Shown: positions 29,201 through 36,363, counted from the first letter of the stretch. The stretch is 64,000 nucleotides of DNA from Argopecten irradians (GCF_041381155.1 NC_091137.1:18769655-18833654); one strand, 5' to 3'. Notes: generated by a model not told the origin, from the letters alone. A program made the numbers and translations.

Positions 29201-31260
29201 TATCCCATTAACCGGAGTGATAATTTGCTCGACAGGAAAGACACTATCTCATTAACCGGAGAAATGATATGATACTATCATATTTCCCGGAGTGATACTT
29301 TACCTGATAGGAATGACACTATCCCATTAACCAGAGTGATTATTTACTGACAGGAATGGCACTATCCCATTAACCGGAGTGACTTTTTACCTGACAGGAA
29401 TGAAGCTATTTCATTAACCGCCTCAGTGGCCTTATTTGCCGACACTTTGCTGGTAGCATATACTTTAGCCTTGTGATTCCCGCCATCTGTTTCAAAGGTG
29501 TAAATAGCAAGTCCCTCTTTATGATATCCCAATGGCTGTGAAAACAAAAATAATGATATTTCAAAATGTCTATTCCGTAACATGCTATAATGCGCAATAT
29601 GATAATTGTCTGCAAATCTGTGGCATCTATATAATCGTTAATGCTATATCAAAGTAGTTTTTTCTTGTGGAATTGTTTTGTGATGACGAAAATCACACTA
29701 TATCAATCTCACCATAACGTAAACACTTTTCACTTAAGGGCGTATAAATCAAATCAGAGAAAGTGTAGCTTTTTTAAAAACTGCTAATAGATTTGACAAT
29801 GAGAATGTGTCTTAAGTAGTGACAGAATGCATTGAAATTGTTTTTAATTTGATTTGAGTACGAGCATTTATACATTGTAATGGTGTACACCTGTATATTA
29901 GCATAACAAAATACAGCAAGTCATGGTAAACAAGTTACAGCTTTACTCCATGGAGTGCAAGTTTCTTAAATGGACTTCATAATAATATTGGACTGTTTAA
30001 ATTGCAACATCTCAATAAATAGTAAATCGCACAAGCCTTTCTGTCAATATTTCTGAGATAAATTGCCATCCTGACTACTTACACGGTCATCGGCAGACAG
30101 GAAGACCAGACCGTTGGTTTTCTGAAGTCTAGGAACAGTTTGGGATAATTTTGTCCACGCTAGTTTCTTTTTCCCATGAATTTCCAATGTACCGCCATTA
30201 TCAACTCCAAGGAATTTCGCTCCGAACTTTGGAATGTCATATTCTTTTCTATCACCTGAAATATATTTCCTGTTGATATCATTTACAACATTAAAATATC
30301 ATATTTAAAATGATTTTTGTTGATCTAGTCAAACTTGTCTGGAAAGACATCAAGGTATAACTGTAAACTGTCTTTACATGGTTTGCATACACAGGTTAAA
30401 TTCTTTAGATTGGCCATTTGGTACTCCATGGAAGTGGTCATATTAAACCATTCTATCACTTTAGTATACATGAAATAGGCAAGTCCGTCATTGCCATCAT
30501 GACATCACTTTCACAAACAAATAAGGATAAAGTTCGCAGCAAAAAACGTTGCGAAAAATATTTTTGATTTACTTCTTAACTTACCTGTCAAAGAAATCCG
30601 AGCGTTTGCCTCAAATGGACAGGCCTCAGAACCAATATGGAGCTCCCCTTTCAAATGGATGAACTTTGTAACCAATGTGTAATCTCCGTCCGGACTCCAG
30701 ACCAGTTTACCATTGGCCTCCACTGTCACCCCGAACAGTTCCGGAGGGGACATGTCTAGTAGTACATTTCCAGTAATACTCACATTAGTACCAGCTTCTG
30801 GCAGCTGAAATATAGAATGAAGTACGATGTAAATCATCACTATATCTACCAGTGTGTAAAAAATTCATGGAAAACACCGGGAAAAACAGTTTGTTGAAAA
30901 TGCCCGCAGCAGGGGCACAGAAAACTATCAACATTAGATTTATACATTGTAACAATATATTTTATCGCAAATAAGTTATATTTAAATCATCATTTTTGAT
31001 TATACTTCTAAAGAACACATTATATAAATCTATGCAGCCATATACTTAAAAGAATCGTTTCGTATGGAAATTTTGTGAGGATATTATACGTCATAAAATT
31101 ATTTAAAAATAATCATTTATTCGGGTACCTTATTTCCAGGCCAAGTATTTGCATCACTCCATTTAGAAAGAGTGACATCATCATGGGGACACGTGATAGC
31201 TGACGTCACAGAATATAAGATAACAAAAGCCCGACAAAAATGTTCCACGAAAAACACCAT
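8056..31260 (-). CDS. Gene A: secreted CEMIP-like protein with G8, ILEI-like, beta-helix and two TSP1 domains (26 exons)
   Basis: Spliced minus-strand gene. Exons in order: 31260-31129, 30804-30585, 30255-30083, 29535-29391, 27673-27494, 26458-26234, 26014-25877, 25509-25337, 24744-24673, 24425-24289, 23789-23659, 23243-23174, 22705-22574, 22207-22075, 20419-20359, 20048-20013, 18899-18771, 18251-18068, 17807-17592, 17037-16832, 16298-16128, 15019-14860, 11337-11269, 10961-10859, 10421-10311, 8234-8056. Product about 1228 aa once the exon 9 base is allowed for: signal peptide (1-21), G8 (about 27-150), ILEI/GG-like (about 165-285), CEMIP core with parallel beta-helix (about 360-720), CEMIP-like C-terminal core to about 1075, linker, TSP1 x2 (about 1110-1227). 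Diagnostic matches recalled from human CEMIP: 'ESLGHCYFLEDG' against NSLGHCFFTEDG, and 'YPIHFHMCEDVDG' against YPIHFHLAGDVDE. The known family role is hyaluronan binding or degradation; activity here is inferred. No membrane anchor is visible, so it is probably extracellular. The TSP1 tail replaces the second ILEI-like domain of vertebrate CEMIP. Confidence 0.85.
8235..10310. other. Intron 25 of gene A
   Basis: 2.08 kb, AT-rich, with only short open frames. No element or nested gene recognised. Confidence 0.7.
10311..10421 (-). CDS. Gene A exon 25: second half of TSP1-1
   Basis: Acceptor TTGCAAG|GTGGTC, donor TGTC|GTAAGT (phase 1). Encodes 'GGQSVRSRACNNPSPKHGGK' followed by the last TSP1 cysteines ('SCNTQPC'). 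Together with exon 24 it makes a six-cysteine TSP1 repeat. Confidence 0.9.
10859..10961 (-). CDS. Gene A exon 24: first half of TSP1-1
   Basis: Acceptor GGACAG|GACTGG, donor GCGGTG|GTATGT (phase 1). Encodes 'DWGAGLTVPFTTRQVVDGGY' then 'SSWMEWTECNADCG': the TSP1 W-x-x-W tryptophans and first two cysteines. Confidence 0.88.
11269..11337 (-). CDS. Gene A exon 23: linker
   Basis: Acceptor TTACAG|ACACCG, donor GAACAG|GTATAG (phase 0). Encodes a 23-residue Gln/Asn/Asp-rich linker ('NQQSQNSMDDYYDEPEQ') between the CEMIP core and the TSP1 domains. B has a 17-residue equivalent ('MQKLQTPTDTYYSGPNS'). Confidence 0.75.
11474..14859. repeat. 27-bp minisatellite filling intron 22 of gene A (~125 copies)
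   Basis: Read on the transcript strand, each unit runs from GTAATTACTATAGTCACC to CTCTACCCAG, so each unit junction reads CAG|GTAATT. The array starts directly at the exon 22 donor: the first intronic 26 nt (GTATTTACTGTAACAACTCT...) look like a diverged founder unit. Because 27 is a multiple of three, long open frames occur on both strands; these are not genes. The array is most uniform between 12180 and 13050. Confidence 0.95.
14860..15019 (-). CDS. Gene A exon 22, whose donor borders a 27-bp array
   Basis: Acceptor TTGTAG|GATGTT, donor GCTCAG|GTATTT (phase 0). Encodes 'MLYVKMMTPQDLASF', 'RNCPNVRISIT' and the linker 'CSQRDTPTPPAQ'. The 27-bp minisatellite starts within the first bases of the following intron. 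Confidence 0.88.
15391..16127 (-). repeat. 92-bp tandem array at the exon 21 donor of gene A (8 units)
   Basis: Exactly 736 bp = 8 x 92 between the exon 21 donor and the last copy. Each unit equals the last 83 nt of exon 21 plus the first 9 nt of the intron. Seven of the eight copies keep GTAAG after the copied exon end; the one nearest exon 22 has GTATTA. Copies are more like each other than like the exon. Confidence 0.95.
16128..16298 (-). CDS. Gene A exon 21, whose donor seeds a 92-bp array
   Basis: Acceptor TTGTAG|TCGATTC, donor CACAGG|GTAAGT (phase 2). Encodes 'PIRIGFCLPRNAKF' and 'GAKYYFNSNTG', equivalent to CEMIP 'WIRVGLCYPRGTTF' and 'HYYWDEDSG'. The first donor must be used: reading past it gives TAA at once, so the downstream donor copies cannot extend an open frame. 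Confidence 0.9.
16832..17037 (-). CDS. Gene A exon 20: CEMIP core
   Basis: Acceptor ACACAG|ATGAGG, donor GACAA|GTAAGT (phase 2). Encodes 'MRFFVMSSGDDALKPFASRD' and 'ADGQHSYSINWPDRSPSQY', equivalent to CEMIP 'LQKGYTIHWDQTAPAEL'. Confidence 0.9.
17592..17807 (-). CDS. Gene A exon 19: CEMIP core
   Basis: Acceptor CCCCAG|ATTCTG, donor GTAGAG|GTAAGT (phase 0). Encodes 'FADFDGDIAAKFVDMDGSVT' and 'NNWNLAICPHRY', equivalent to CEMIP 'LDMDGDKTSVFHDVDGSVS' and 'DWRGAICSGCYAQ'. Confidence 0.92.
18068..18251 (-). CDS. Gene A exon 18: CEMIP core
   Basis: Acceptor TTTTCAG|TAACAGG, donor GACGGG|GTAAGT (phase 0). Encodes 'RPIQGVAYYDGPSYIFDTFF', equivalent to CEMIP 'FPIRGIQLYDGPINIQNCTF', then 'KNIKFGFPDG'. 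Confidence 0.9.
18300..18655 (-). mobile_element. Degraded copy of the 363-bp TTAA inverted-repeat element
   Basis: The inner sequence (GGCGGTAATGGTGTAAAGTAAG, then CTGCTCC, then GCGGTGTAGCATCTTTA) matches the intact copies at 20556, 34681 and 62562. The left end is eroded and the right end has GTAGCATC instead of GGAGCATC. Sits in intron 17 of gene A. Confidence 0.7.
18665..18686. repeat. (TA)n microsatellite
   Basis: About eleven AT/TA dinucleotides in intron 17 of gene A. Confidence 0.9.
18771..18899 (-). CDS. Gene A exon 17: CEMIP core
   Basis: Acceptor TTACAG|GAAAGCG, donor AACTA|GTAAGT (phase 2). Encodes 'NLKLFLSKSVVLGETHNLGD' and 'DGWKLTRSLPE', equivalent to CEMIP 'IKNSLFVGESGNVG'. 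Two codons shorter than the gene B exon. Confidence 0.86.
19007..19040. repeat. (GAT)n microsatellite
   Basis: About eleven GAT-like triplets with one AAT and one GAC interruption. Confidence 0.9.
19093..19296 (+). CDS. Candidate nested exon: transmembrane helix plus cytoplasmic tail (plus strand)
   Basis: Open frame inside intron 16 of gene A, on the opposite strand: a 24-residue hydrophobic helix (LIIIGIMAGIILLVAIGASI...), then YRRVEVHRK (positive-inside stop-transfer), then a tail ending GQSEAFNP and TAG. This is what the last exon of a type I receptor looks like. A possible acceptor AACATAAG|CAACGA lies at about 19060; no other exons or poly(A) signal were found, and a chance frame is possible. 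Confidence 0.3.
   Translation: MLIIIGIMAGIILLVAIGASIACVMVYRRVEVHRKDTLTRALLMPSHIRTVSVTGDVETGQSEAFNP
20013..20048 (-). CDS. Gene A exon 16 (36-nt microexon)
   Basis: Acceptor TTGTAG|ACTAGCC, donor GTCGG|GTAAGT (phase 2). Encodes 'LAGSQTSITLVG'. Gene B has the same 36-nt microexon ('LAGSVTSLVLVG'), which supports it although it is very short. Confidence 0.85.
20359..20419 (-). CDS. Gene A exon 15: CEMIP core
   Basis: Acceptor AGCCTATCAG preceded by a pyrimidine tract, donor GCCTC|GTAAGT (phase 2). Encodes 'YHNSRNAWVRGGWITINRA', equivalent to CEMIP 'YKNQDHGAWLRGGDVWLD'. Confidence 0.88.
20556..20918 (+). mobile_element. 363-bp MITE flanked by TTAA, copy 1
   Basis: TTAA, then AGATGCTCCACCGCTGAC, ~310 bp, then inverted GTCGGCGGTGGAGCATCT and TTAA. 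Three copies in this window are each exactly 363 bp including both TTAA. The TTAA target points to piggyBac- or Kolobok-type mobilisation. Non-autonomous. Confidence 0.85.
22075..22207 (-). CDS. Gene A exon 14: CEMIP core
   Basis: Acceptor TTGTAG|AATGGAC, donor ACCT|GTATGT (phase 1). Encodes 'NGLFVDNRLDEITG' and 'NKHVILDRLT'. 133 nt in both paralogues. Confidence 0.88.
22379..22425. repeat. (GTCC)n microsatellite
   Basis: About nine GTCC units with one AAGTCC interruption, in intron 13 of gene A. Confidence 0.9.
22574..22705 (-). CDS. Gene A exon 13: CEMIP core
   Basis: Acceptor TTCTAG|AAAAAAGG, donor AACCAG|GTATTG (phase 0). Encodes 'GYWFIYPDIPLAGSANKGY' and ends 'TNNVAHSNQ', equivalent to CEMIP 'GFWFIF...NRAHSN'. 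Confidence 0.9.
23174..23243 (-). CDS. Gene A exon 12: CEMIP core
   Basis: Acceptor TTATAG|GGAGCC, donor AGTAAG|GTAAGG (phase 0). Encodes 'EPTTFWITNPQTILRNNVAA', equivalent to CEMIP 'STFWMANPNNNLINCAAAG'. Confidence 0.9.
23659..23789 (-). CDS. Gene A exon 11: CEMIP core
   Basis: Acceptor ATTTCAG|ATAATAG, donor GACGC|GTACGT (phase 2). Encodes 'IIDNVGYESLGHCYFLEDGG' and 'GTLIPSD'. This is the segment that identifies the family most clearly. Confidence 0.92.
24289..24425 (-). CDS. Gene A exon 10: CEMIP core
   Basis: Acceptor TATTAG|GTCACT, donor CTCCCG|GTATGT (phase 0). Encodes 'GHYPIHFHMCEDVDG' and 'SIHHTFARCITVHGTHGL', near identical in pattern to CEMIP 'GQYPIHFHLAGDVDE' and 'SIHHTFSRCVTVHGSNGL'. 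Confidence 0.92.
24673..24744 (-). CDS. Gene A exon 9, carrying a one-base deletion
   Basis: Acceptor TAACAG|GCTGTT, donor CCTAG|GTATGT. The partner exon in gene B is 73 nt and reads '...EFYHLGKQTDL'. Copy A is 72 nt: the B sequence TTAGGCAAA is TTAGCAAA here. As written, the frame runs into TAG at the exon end, truncating the protein near residue 486. All other A exons remain in frame when one base is allowed for, so this is either a very young lesion or a consensus error. Confidence 0.8.
   Translation of the reverse strand, partial: AVKGFKNVHIEGAEFYHLANRLT
24930..25144 (-). mobile_element. tRNA-derived SINE (Meta-type body), full length
   Basis: On minus: a tRNA-like head beginning GGGCCGCGTTTGCCGAGTGG with a B-box GGTTCGAATCC, then a body containing GGGTACTCCGGCTTTCCTC (the Meta-SINE core motif as I recall it), then an AT-rich tail. 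Flanked by a 10-bp target duplication ATTTACAGTT at 24920-24929 and 25145-25154. Lies in intron 8 of gene A. Confidence 0.88.
25337..25509 (-). CDS. Gene A exon 8: start of CEMIP beta-helix region
   Basis: Acceptor TTTCAG|TCCTTCC, donor TGAAG|GTAGGC (phase 0). Encodes 'VDMRGEVALLSRNIVIEG' and 'SFDTFGGHVK', equivalent to the CEMIP 'VGLLSRNI' and 'DFDTFGGHIK' segments. Confidence 0.9.
25877..26014 (-). CDS. Gene A exon 7, probably extended at its 5' end
   Basis: Encodes 'TSTDYNMEKAEVATIVSC' and ends ACTC|GTAAGT (phase 1). In gene B the acceptor AG lies directly before GTGATC. At the same place in A the bases are AT, so that acceptor is gone. The nearest upstream in-frame acceptor is ATATCAG|AGAATC, 33 nt earlier. 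Using it adds 11 residues (ENHVVQCQITT) and keeps the frame. The start at 26014 rests on this reasoning; the rest of the exon is secure. Confidence 0.75.
26234..26458 (-). CDS. Gene A exon 6
   Basis: Acceptor TTCAAG|GTGACC, donor AGAAG|GTAGAT (phase 1). Encodes 'DPSKTMETLTPVHHYH' and 'INDLRMVARSKTTS'. 225 nt in both paralogues; strongly conserved between A and B. Confidence 0.87.
26497..26981. mobile_element. Inverted-repeat element with terminal hairpin, copy 1
   Basis: Begins CTTTCATACCTACGGGTGTA. The right part (26800-26975) is a near-perfect hairpin with ACAAAATGTAGTAAAACCCG arms around a GAGGCTTACC apex. A second copy, in opposite orientation, lies at 50158-50742. Open frames inside it have no similarity to known proteins. 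Sits in intron 5 of gene A. Confidence 0.75.
27494..27673 (-). CDS. Gene A exon 5: ILEI-like domain, second half
   Basis: Acceptor TTTCAG|GTATCCC, donor AAAG|GTGAAT (phase 1). Begins 'GIPDGKAIMMAVQYT', where IPDG is the ILEI signature, and ends 'IGRFDAYALVTVK'. Same 180-nt length as its partner in gene B. Confidence 0.88.
28945..29005. repeat. Dispersed repeat carrying GACGTCA, copy 2
   Basis: CATTCAGTCCCGGCTAAAAC followed by TTGACGTCACATTCACCGGA matches the minus strand of 7680-7745. In intron 4 of gene A. Confidence 0.6.
29200..29390 (-). repeat. ~44-bp tandem copies at the exon 4 donor of gene A
   Basis: Four to five degenerate units, each with the exon end (GGTTAATGxxATAGxxxCAT then TCCTGTCAG) and the donor GTAAA-like sequence. 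Later copies have CAGTAAAT, CAGGTAAAG and CGAGCAAAT at the junction. The true exon end is the one joined to the open frame at 29391. Confidence 0.8.
29391..29535 (-). CDS. Gene A exon 4: ILEI-like domain
   Basis: Acceptor TCACAG|CCATTGG, donor TCAG|GTAAAA (phase 1). Encodes 'GLAIYTFETDGGNHKAK' and 'AVNEIASFLS', matching the ILEI pattern of a beta strand followed by a helix before 'IPDG'. The last ~35 nt and the donor are repeated in the following intron (see the repeat at 29200-29390). Confidence 0.85.
30083..30255 (-). CDS. Gene A exon 3: end of G8, start of ILEI-like domain
   Basis: Acceptor TTTCAG|GTGATAG, donor CCGT|GTAAGT (phase 0). Contains 'FGAKFLGVDNGGTLEIHGKK', the conserved G8 end ('GGTLEIHG'), then 'GLVFLSADDR', which begins the ILEI/GG-like fold. 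Confidence 0.87.
30585..30804 (-). CDS. Gene A exon 2: G8 domain core
   Basis: Acceptor TTTCAG|CTGCCAG, donor ACAG|GTAAGT (phase 1). Encodes 'LPEAGTNVSITGNVLLD', then beta-rich G8 sequence with 'GKLVWSPDGDYTLVTKFIHL' and a Cys-containing 'HIGSEACPF', the usual order in G8 domains of CEMIP proteins. Confidence 0.87.
31129..31260 (-). CDS. Gene A exon 1: signal peptide and start of G8
   Basis: Starts at the ATG at 31260 (MVFFVEHFCRAF...). The hydrophobic stretch ends at about residue 21 (SVTSA), a good signal cleavage site. Then comes 'WSDANTWPG', the hallmark start of G8 domains (W-S-D-x-x-T-W-P-G). Phase 0 donor AATAAG|GTACCC. Directly upstream the transcript strand reads TTATGTTACAG|TC then ATG, so a 5' UTR intron probably ends two bases before the start codon. 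Confidence 0.85.
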
Positions 31261-31261
31261 G

Positions 31262-33090
31262 ACTGTAACATAAAATACTTTTTTTATTATTGATTAAATA
31301 ACAGTAATAATGATAATGATACTAGTATACAATATTCATAAACCTTGAATTAATGGATCATTATTTTATTAGATAGAAAGTTAATGTAAAACCGCTGTTC
31401 TCATCACTAGTTTGCAGTGACACAGCGCAACCTCCGGTTCATGTATAGCAATAAAAAGAAATTAGGTTATTGATATTTTTAACTGGTATTAAATCAAAAC
31501 AAAACACAATTGCATTATTGGTGTCTATTGCACATCATGAAAATTATTAAAAACACAGTGACTTATGAAATTTAATTTAATTTCTCATTGAAAGGAAAAG
31601 TTTCATTATAAAGTTAATTTCTAATTAAAATAATATTTCTGTCGATACATCTCTCTTTTTCTCTCTCTCTCCCTCTCCCTAACTCTCTCTCTCTCTCTCT
31701 CTTTGACTCTCTCTCTAATTAATTCTTTCTGCAAGCATTTTCATAAAATGAAAAGACAATTTAGAAAAATTAAGGGGGAAATCATCTAATAACATAAATG
31801 TCACATAAATGAGTGTTAATATTTTACGACTTTTATATGTAAAATATAAAAATATAAAAGTTGAAAACCAAGAATACTGAAACATTATCACTCACCTGTC
31901 CATCAACAGTGGCTGTGAAACTGTGGCGAAACAAAGTTGTTGGGGATGTTTTGTAATAGGTACCTACGTCATTGGTGGGCATGGTTAACTTATCAAAATA
32001 GTGTCTATTGTCTCCAAATTCCTTTTAAATCTTCGCCTTAAAGCATGTCAGGGGATCAGTCACGAAATTTCACTTTTCGTGCGTAATGTCCGAAAATTAA
32101 AGCTACTTGACCGTGAAATCCACCTAAACGAGACCTCTCGTGGGCAAATGGTGAAGGGCAAGGTCATCCCTGTCTACTGGGAATCTACAATACCGTATGT
32201 TGATAAACTGTGTACAATTAATTAAACCTATTTTAACTATAGGAAAGTGGTGGAAACCGTTTGATTTTAACTAGTAATATGCATAATGCAGATTTATGAG
32301 TGATATATATCGTACATTTATGATAATTCAATTAGAAATATTGCAATTTAAACTGGGGAGTTAATTTTTGTTGGCCTTGTCTGTCAAAATAGAAGAAAAA
32401 AACAAAACCTAGTACTTGTTTTAGATATTTTATATTCACCTCGTATTTCGGAATTTACTTGAATAATGTCATAAACTCTTACTAACCTTGCACTATCAAA
32501 CAAACGTCAGAATATGAAAATATTCATACATGGATATAGATAATTATTAATCATAGATTGCTTTCAAAGTTGACACGCAGAATAATTATAGTGACATTGC
32601 TTCAATAGACGTGGCATAATAGTAAGATGAAATGTCCTTAAATAAGCGTATATTATCTTTTTTAAATATGATGTGCACAAAAGTGAATGTAAAAATGATA
32701 TCGCAATCATTATATCCTTAAAATGCATATTTTTGCCTGTTCTTGATCTTTCCGATAAGCCTCAGTCTTAGTACATTGTCACCGGTCATCAATATTTAGA
32801 ACTCTCAATAGCTATATGAACCCCGGAAGGATGATTTGGCAGTTGGTTTGATCGACATCAATGCATTATCATTTTTGGAGAATCTATCTGTCATGGCCTT
32901 GTTTTGACCACACCACGGTGTTATTCTTTTTATGGTTCATTGAGAAGGACTGGAAGGTATGTCTCCATTGTCCAAACAAAGATATGACTAAGTACTCTGA
33001 AACCCAATTTCGCTAGTCACAGTTATCAAAAATACCTTTTATTGAATTTATCTGAGGGATAGTATCATTGTAACAATTTATTCACTGAGA
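31262..33090. other. Intergenic stretch upstream of gene A
   Basis: AT-rich. Holds a (CT)n microsatellite at 31647-31720. Otherwise only short random open frames; the gene A promoter or 5' UTR exon should be here but I cannot place it. Confidence 0.5.
31647..31720. repeat. (CT)n microsatellite
   Basis: Interrupted CTCTCT tract about 0.4 kb upstream of the gene A start codon. Confidence 0.9.
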
Positions 33091-33124
33091 AAATATGTCA
33101 ATAAACCCTTTATGGCTAACGAAG

Positions 33125-33420
33125 TTTTTGAGATGGTTTGTCGCATTCCCTACCGTGACTGTATATTGTTTTGTTTTTGTCTATTACATGTATTTGTACC
33201 CATTTGTTCTTGCATTTGCCTTTGCGTGGAATGCTTGCTGAAGCCACTCTCAGTACCATTGTACTTATTTGACGTAGCCGATCTATAATCAACAGAAGAT
33301 ACGTGAATACATGATAGACAGGATCACTGAGGGTTTTTAGCTGATAGCACGTTTGTACAGTTCTTCATGACAGTTCACTGATAGTTTCTCCACAGAATAT
33401 ATTCTTAACAACAATATCAC
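33125..33420. repeat. Dispersed repeat, inverted relative to 40045-40600
   Basis: GTTCTTGCATTTGCCTTTGC and GGATCACTGAGGGTTTTTAG recur reversed at 40347-40400 and 40085-40130. The 40-kb copy is longer by about 200 bp in the middle. Confidence 0.8.
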
Positions 33421-33627
33421 AAATGATTCATACGGCTGTGATCAGTACTAGTATTAAGAAACATTTAGAATCAACATTATTATTGTCTACTAGTACTTGA
33501 TCTCCTTTGACATGTAAACATCAATGTTTTACAATTCGTCAGTGTTCAATATATCGCCAGACTTAGTACAGGACATAAACACCTTTCTTTTATTTGGTTA
33601 CCATTACCGGACCTTTTAGTCGTGACA

Positions 33628-33790
33628 GTATACAAATATTGACTTTTTGTGGGTTAATACGAGGAATTGTTAAACCTGAGAAAGGTGATATTCCCCGAAG
33701 CCGAAGGCCGAGGGAAATATCACCTTTCAAAGGTTTAACAATTCCTCGTATTAACCTACAAAAAGTCAATATTTTCAGGCCTTTGTATAC
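33628..33790. mobile_element. Foldback hairpin element
   Basis: GTATACAAA... at the left and ...TTTGTATAC at the right bound a near-perfect hairpin with ~60-nt arms (ATTGACTTTTTGTGGGTTAA pairs with TTAACCTACAAAAAGTCAAT). The flanks recur at 43180-43305 and 43735-43790, where a different ~430-bp interior is found. Confidence 0.75.
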
Positions 33791-34105
33791 CTATGTTTAG
33801 TGTTGGATAATATATTGGTAATCAATTATAATTTCATTTGTACATAGTTTTAGATATACATGTATATAATGTCTATAATGTCTAATATTATGATATTGAT
33901 GTTTTACCTGGCCTGATTGTCATTTTTCTAATTCTCATATCACAATCTAGATGATAGAAATGCACATATATTTTTTCTGTGCGTGTAATTGCTCATCAAA
34001 AGTATTTCAACCATCCGTTCGATAACAATCATCTATATATCACAACAAACACGTCAAAATATATACACTATGTACTAAGGAAAAAATGAATTATAAAAAT
34101 TGTGT

Positions 34106-34177
34106 TGATTCCGACATAATTTGAACACGCAACCTTCTGATCTGGAGTCAGACGCGATACCGTTGCGCCACGGAGTC
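34106..34177 (-). pseudogene. tRNA-Trp (CCA) copy, decayed
   Basis: 72 nt with anticodon CCA and intact D and anticodon arms, but the T-stem 3' side reads TATGT instead of CACGT and the acceptor stem has a C-A mismatch. Probably not functional. Confidence 0.7.
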
Positions 34178-34680
34178 GACAAAGGATCTTATATTATGCC
34201 CATACTTCATTTGACTCGATATCTCCAGGCGTCTTTCCATTTTATAATTAAGTGATACATCTATATCGACTTTTGACATTGATTGCACATATCTCATTTT
34301 CTTTATATGGACAGTCATGTTCTTTACTCCGTGATAATTATGTATTTAGCACTGCCATCAACACCTCATCTTAACCTGTAAGATGGAATCCATATGGATT
34401 GTAATTGGATGTGTTGTCGTAGTCCGTTTAACCTGCCTATCATATTAGGCCAAAAAAGCCTAATAAGGGGCAGGGGCTTCAGGACGCTTACTACTCTGTG
34501 TCTACTGGTTGTATATTACTTTTTAACTTTTCAGCAATATCCATACTATGTCAAAAAGACATTTAACTGAAAAAACGTTTTCAACACTATGTATTTTCGC
34601 TTTTTTGACTTCATGTAGTGATGGTAAACAAAATGTAGGCTGATGATTGGTCAATTGAATTACCATAACCTTAATATTAT

Positions 34681-35043
34681 TTAAAGATGCTCCACCGCCG
34701 ACAAATAGTATTTTTTCACTATCTAAAACAGGAGCAGACGATTTTGTATTTTTCTTCAGTTACAAAAATAACTTACTTTACACCATTAACACCATTGAAA
34801 AGTTTGAGCTTCTAATTCTGCGTCAAGTTAAAAATATGAAAAATAATTAATTGTATCCCGAAAAAATTCCGACGCACTATATCCTATATGGAATGAAGTA
34901 CTGATTGCGCATGCACCAAAGGCAAAATGAAAATATATATATTATTTTTGTGTTAATTAGACATACATCCACACGATTGAACATCAATTTTTGTTCAAAT
35001 AATAAAGACCATTCATGCTCTGTCGGCGGTGGAGCATCTTTAA
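34681..35043 (+). mobile_element. 363-bp MITE flanked by TTAA, copy 2
   Basis: TTAA at 34681-34684 and 35040-35043; termini AGATGCTCCACCGCCGAC and GTCGGCGGTGGAGCATCT. Same length as the copies at 20556 and 62562. Confidence 0.88.
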
Positions 35044-36180
35044 TGATAAAATTCAGGTAAATCATAACATATCCTCTACACCAGACTCTCTTCTGTACAT
35101 ACATGTTTTATTATAATAATTCTTTTTATTGATATGTCACTTCAAACATCATTTTAGCCTTGAAATTACAAATAAATCGATGTAGTCCAATGGTTATCTA
35201 CTTATCTTAGCACAAAAAATAGTACCTATAAGTTGTTCAACACTAATGCAATTCGTAATGGAAAAAAACGTGTTCTTTCGCTTCATAAGGGTACATTGTT
35301 GTAGGTATATTTTCAAGGATTTTTCTATATTTCCTGAACGAATTGAAACGTCTTTCCACATCTTCATTATCCTTATCATATCTCCTCACAGTCTCTTGAA
35401 TGCTAATGTTGATAAAAGTAGGTATTTAAGTCTTTCTAGTATGAAAGATTTTTTTTCGACGACAAGCTTTGTTGCCCTTCCTTGTACTGCTTCAATTTTG
35501 TCGGTGTATTTGTTTTATAATGTAATTAGTTACATTGTAGTATATGGATAATAAAGATAATTGATAAATGCTATTTTTATTATTCCCGTCATCGCCGTAG
35601 TAACGCTGAGGAACGTACCATGTGGTACCTTCATCCCAAGATGGCGACAGGCTTGCAAGTTTCGTATGTTTGTCGCTCTAATTCGACCTCAAATGGCTAT
35701 ATTTTAATAATAAGTTTTGTTTAGTCATACTTGATACTTGGTTTTTTCACATATATTGTTTTCAAATTATCAATAATTTCACCTTTACTACTTCTGATTT
35801 CTTTAGAATTGTATCACCAAGATGGCATGTGCATTATTTTACATTGGATCTTCATAAGTGCATGATTACAAAATTTCCAGGATGCAGTTTTAGTAGCCAT
35901 GAATGACACCACATCATTTGATCATTTGTAGTGATAGTCGTCTGCGAATAGGTTTGTCAAGGAGTTTGATGCACGTATCCGGATGTCGTTTATATAAATT
36001 ATACAAATGAGGGTCAAAAAGTAATGTCAACAGGATTTCCCAGATGACACGGGATCCCATCAAACGTAAGTCTTTGGGATAAGAATTACTTCAAATGGTA
36101 AATATAACACAAAGAAGTGATTCCAAAAAAATTTAGTGCTCTTATAAATTTGACGTCACACGTTGTACGCTTTCAAGTCA
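35044..36180. other. Intergenic stretch, no gene recognised
   Basis: AT-rich with random short open frames; the 101-codon frame at 35246-35551 shows no domain or splice context. Confidence 0.5.
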
Positions 36181-36189
36181 CGGCGCTTT

Positions 36190-36363
36190 TGGTAGCGTTC
36201 TGCCGTACATGATGGCTATATTTTGATAGATTCGGCCTTCGGCTGCCACTTACAAAGGGTTACTTGCGTTCCATTGTGCTGTTGAATATTTGTCTAATTT
36301 CATTGTCCCGTTTTACTGTTTGTGTCATATTATGTGATCGTGTTCGTTTTGTGTGTCTTGATG
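36190..36363. repeat. Dispersed repeat interrupted by a DNA element
   Basis: GTTGAATATTTGTCTAATTT and neighbours recur reversed at 45650-45800. The repeat resumes at 37565 (GGGCAGATCGCCTAGAAAA) after the insertion at 36364-37564. Confidence 0.8.
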
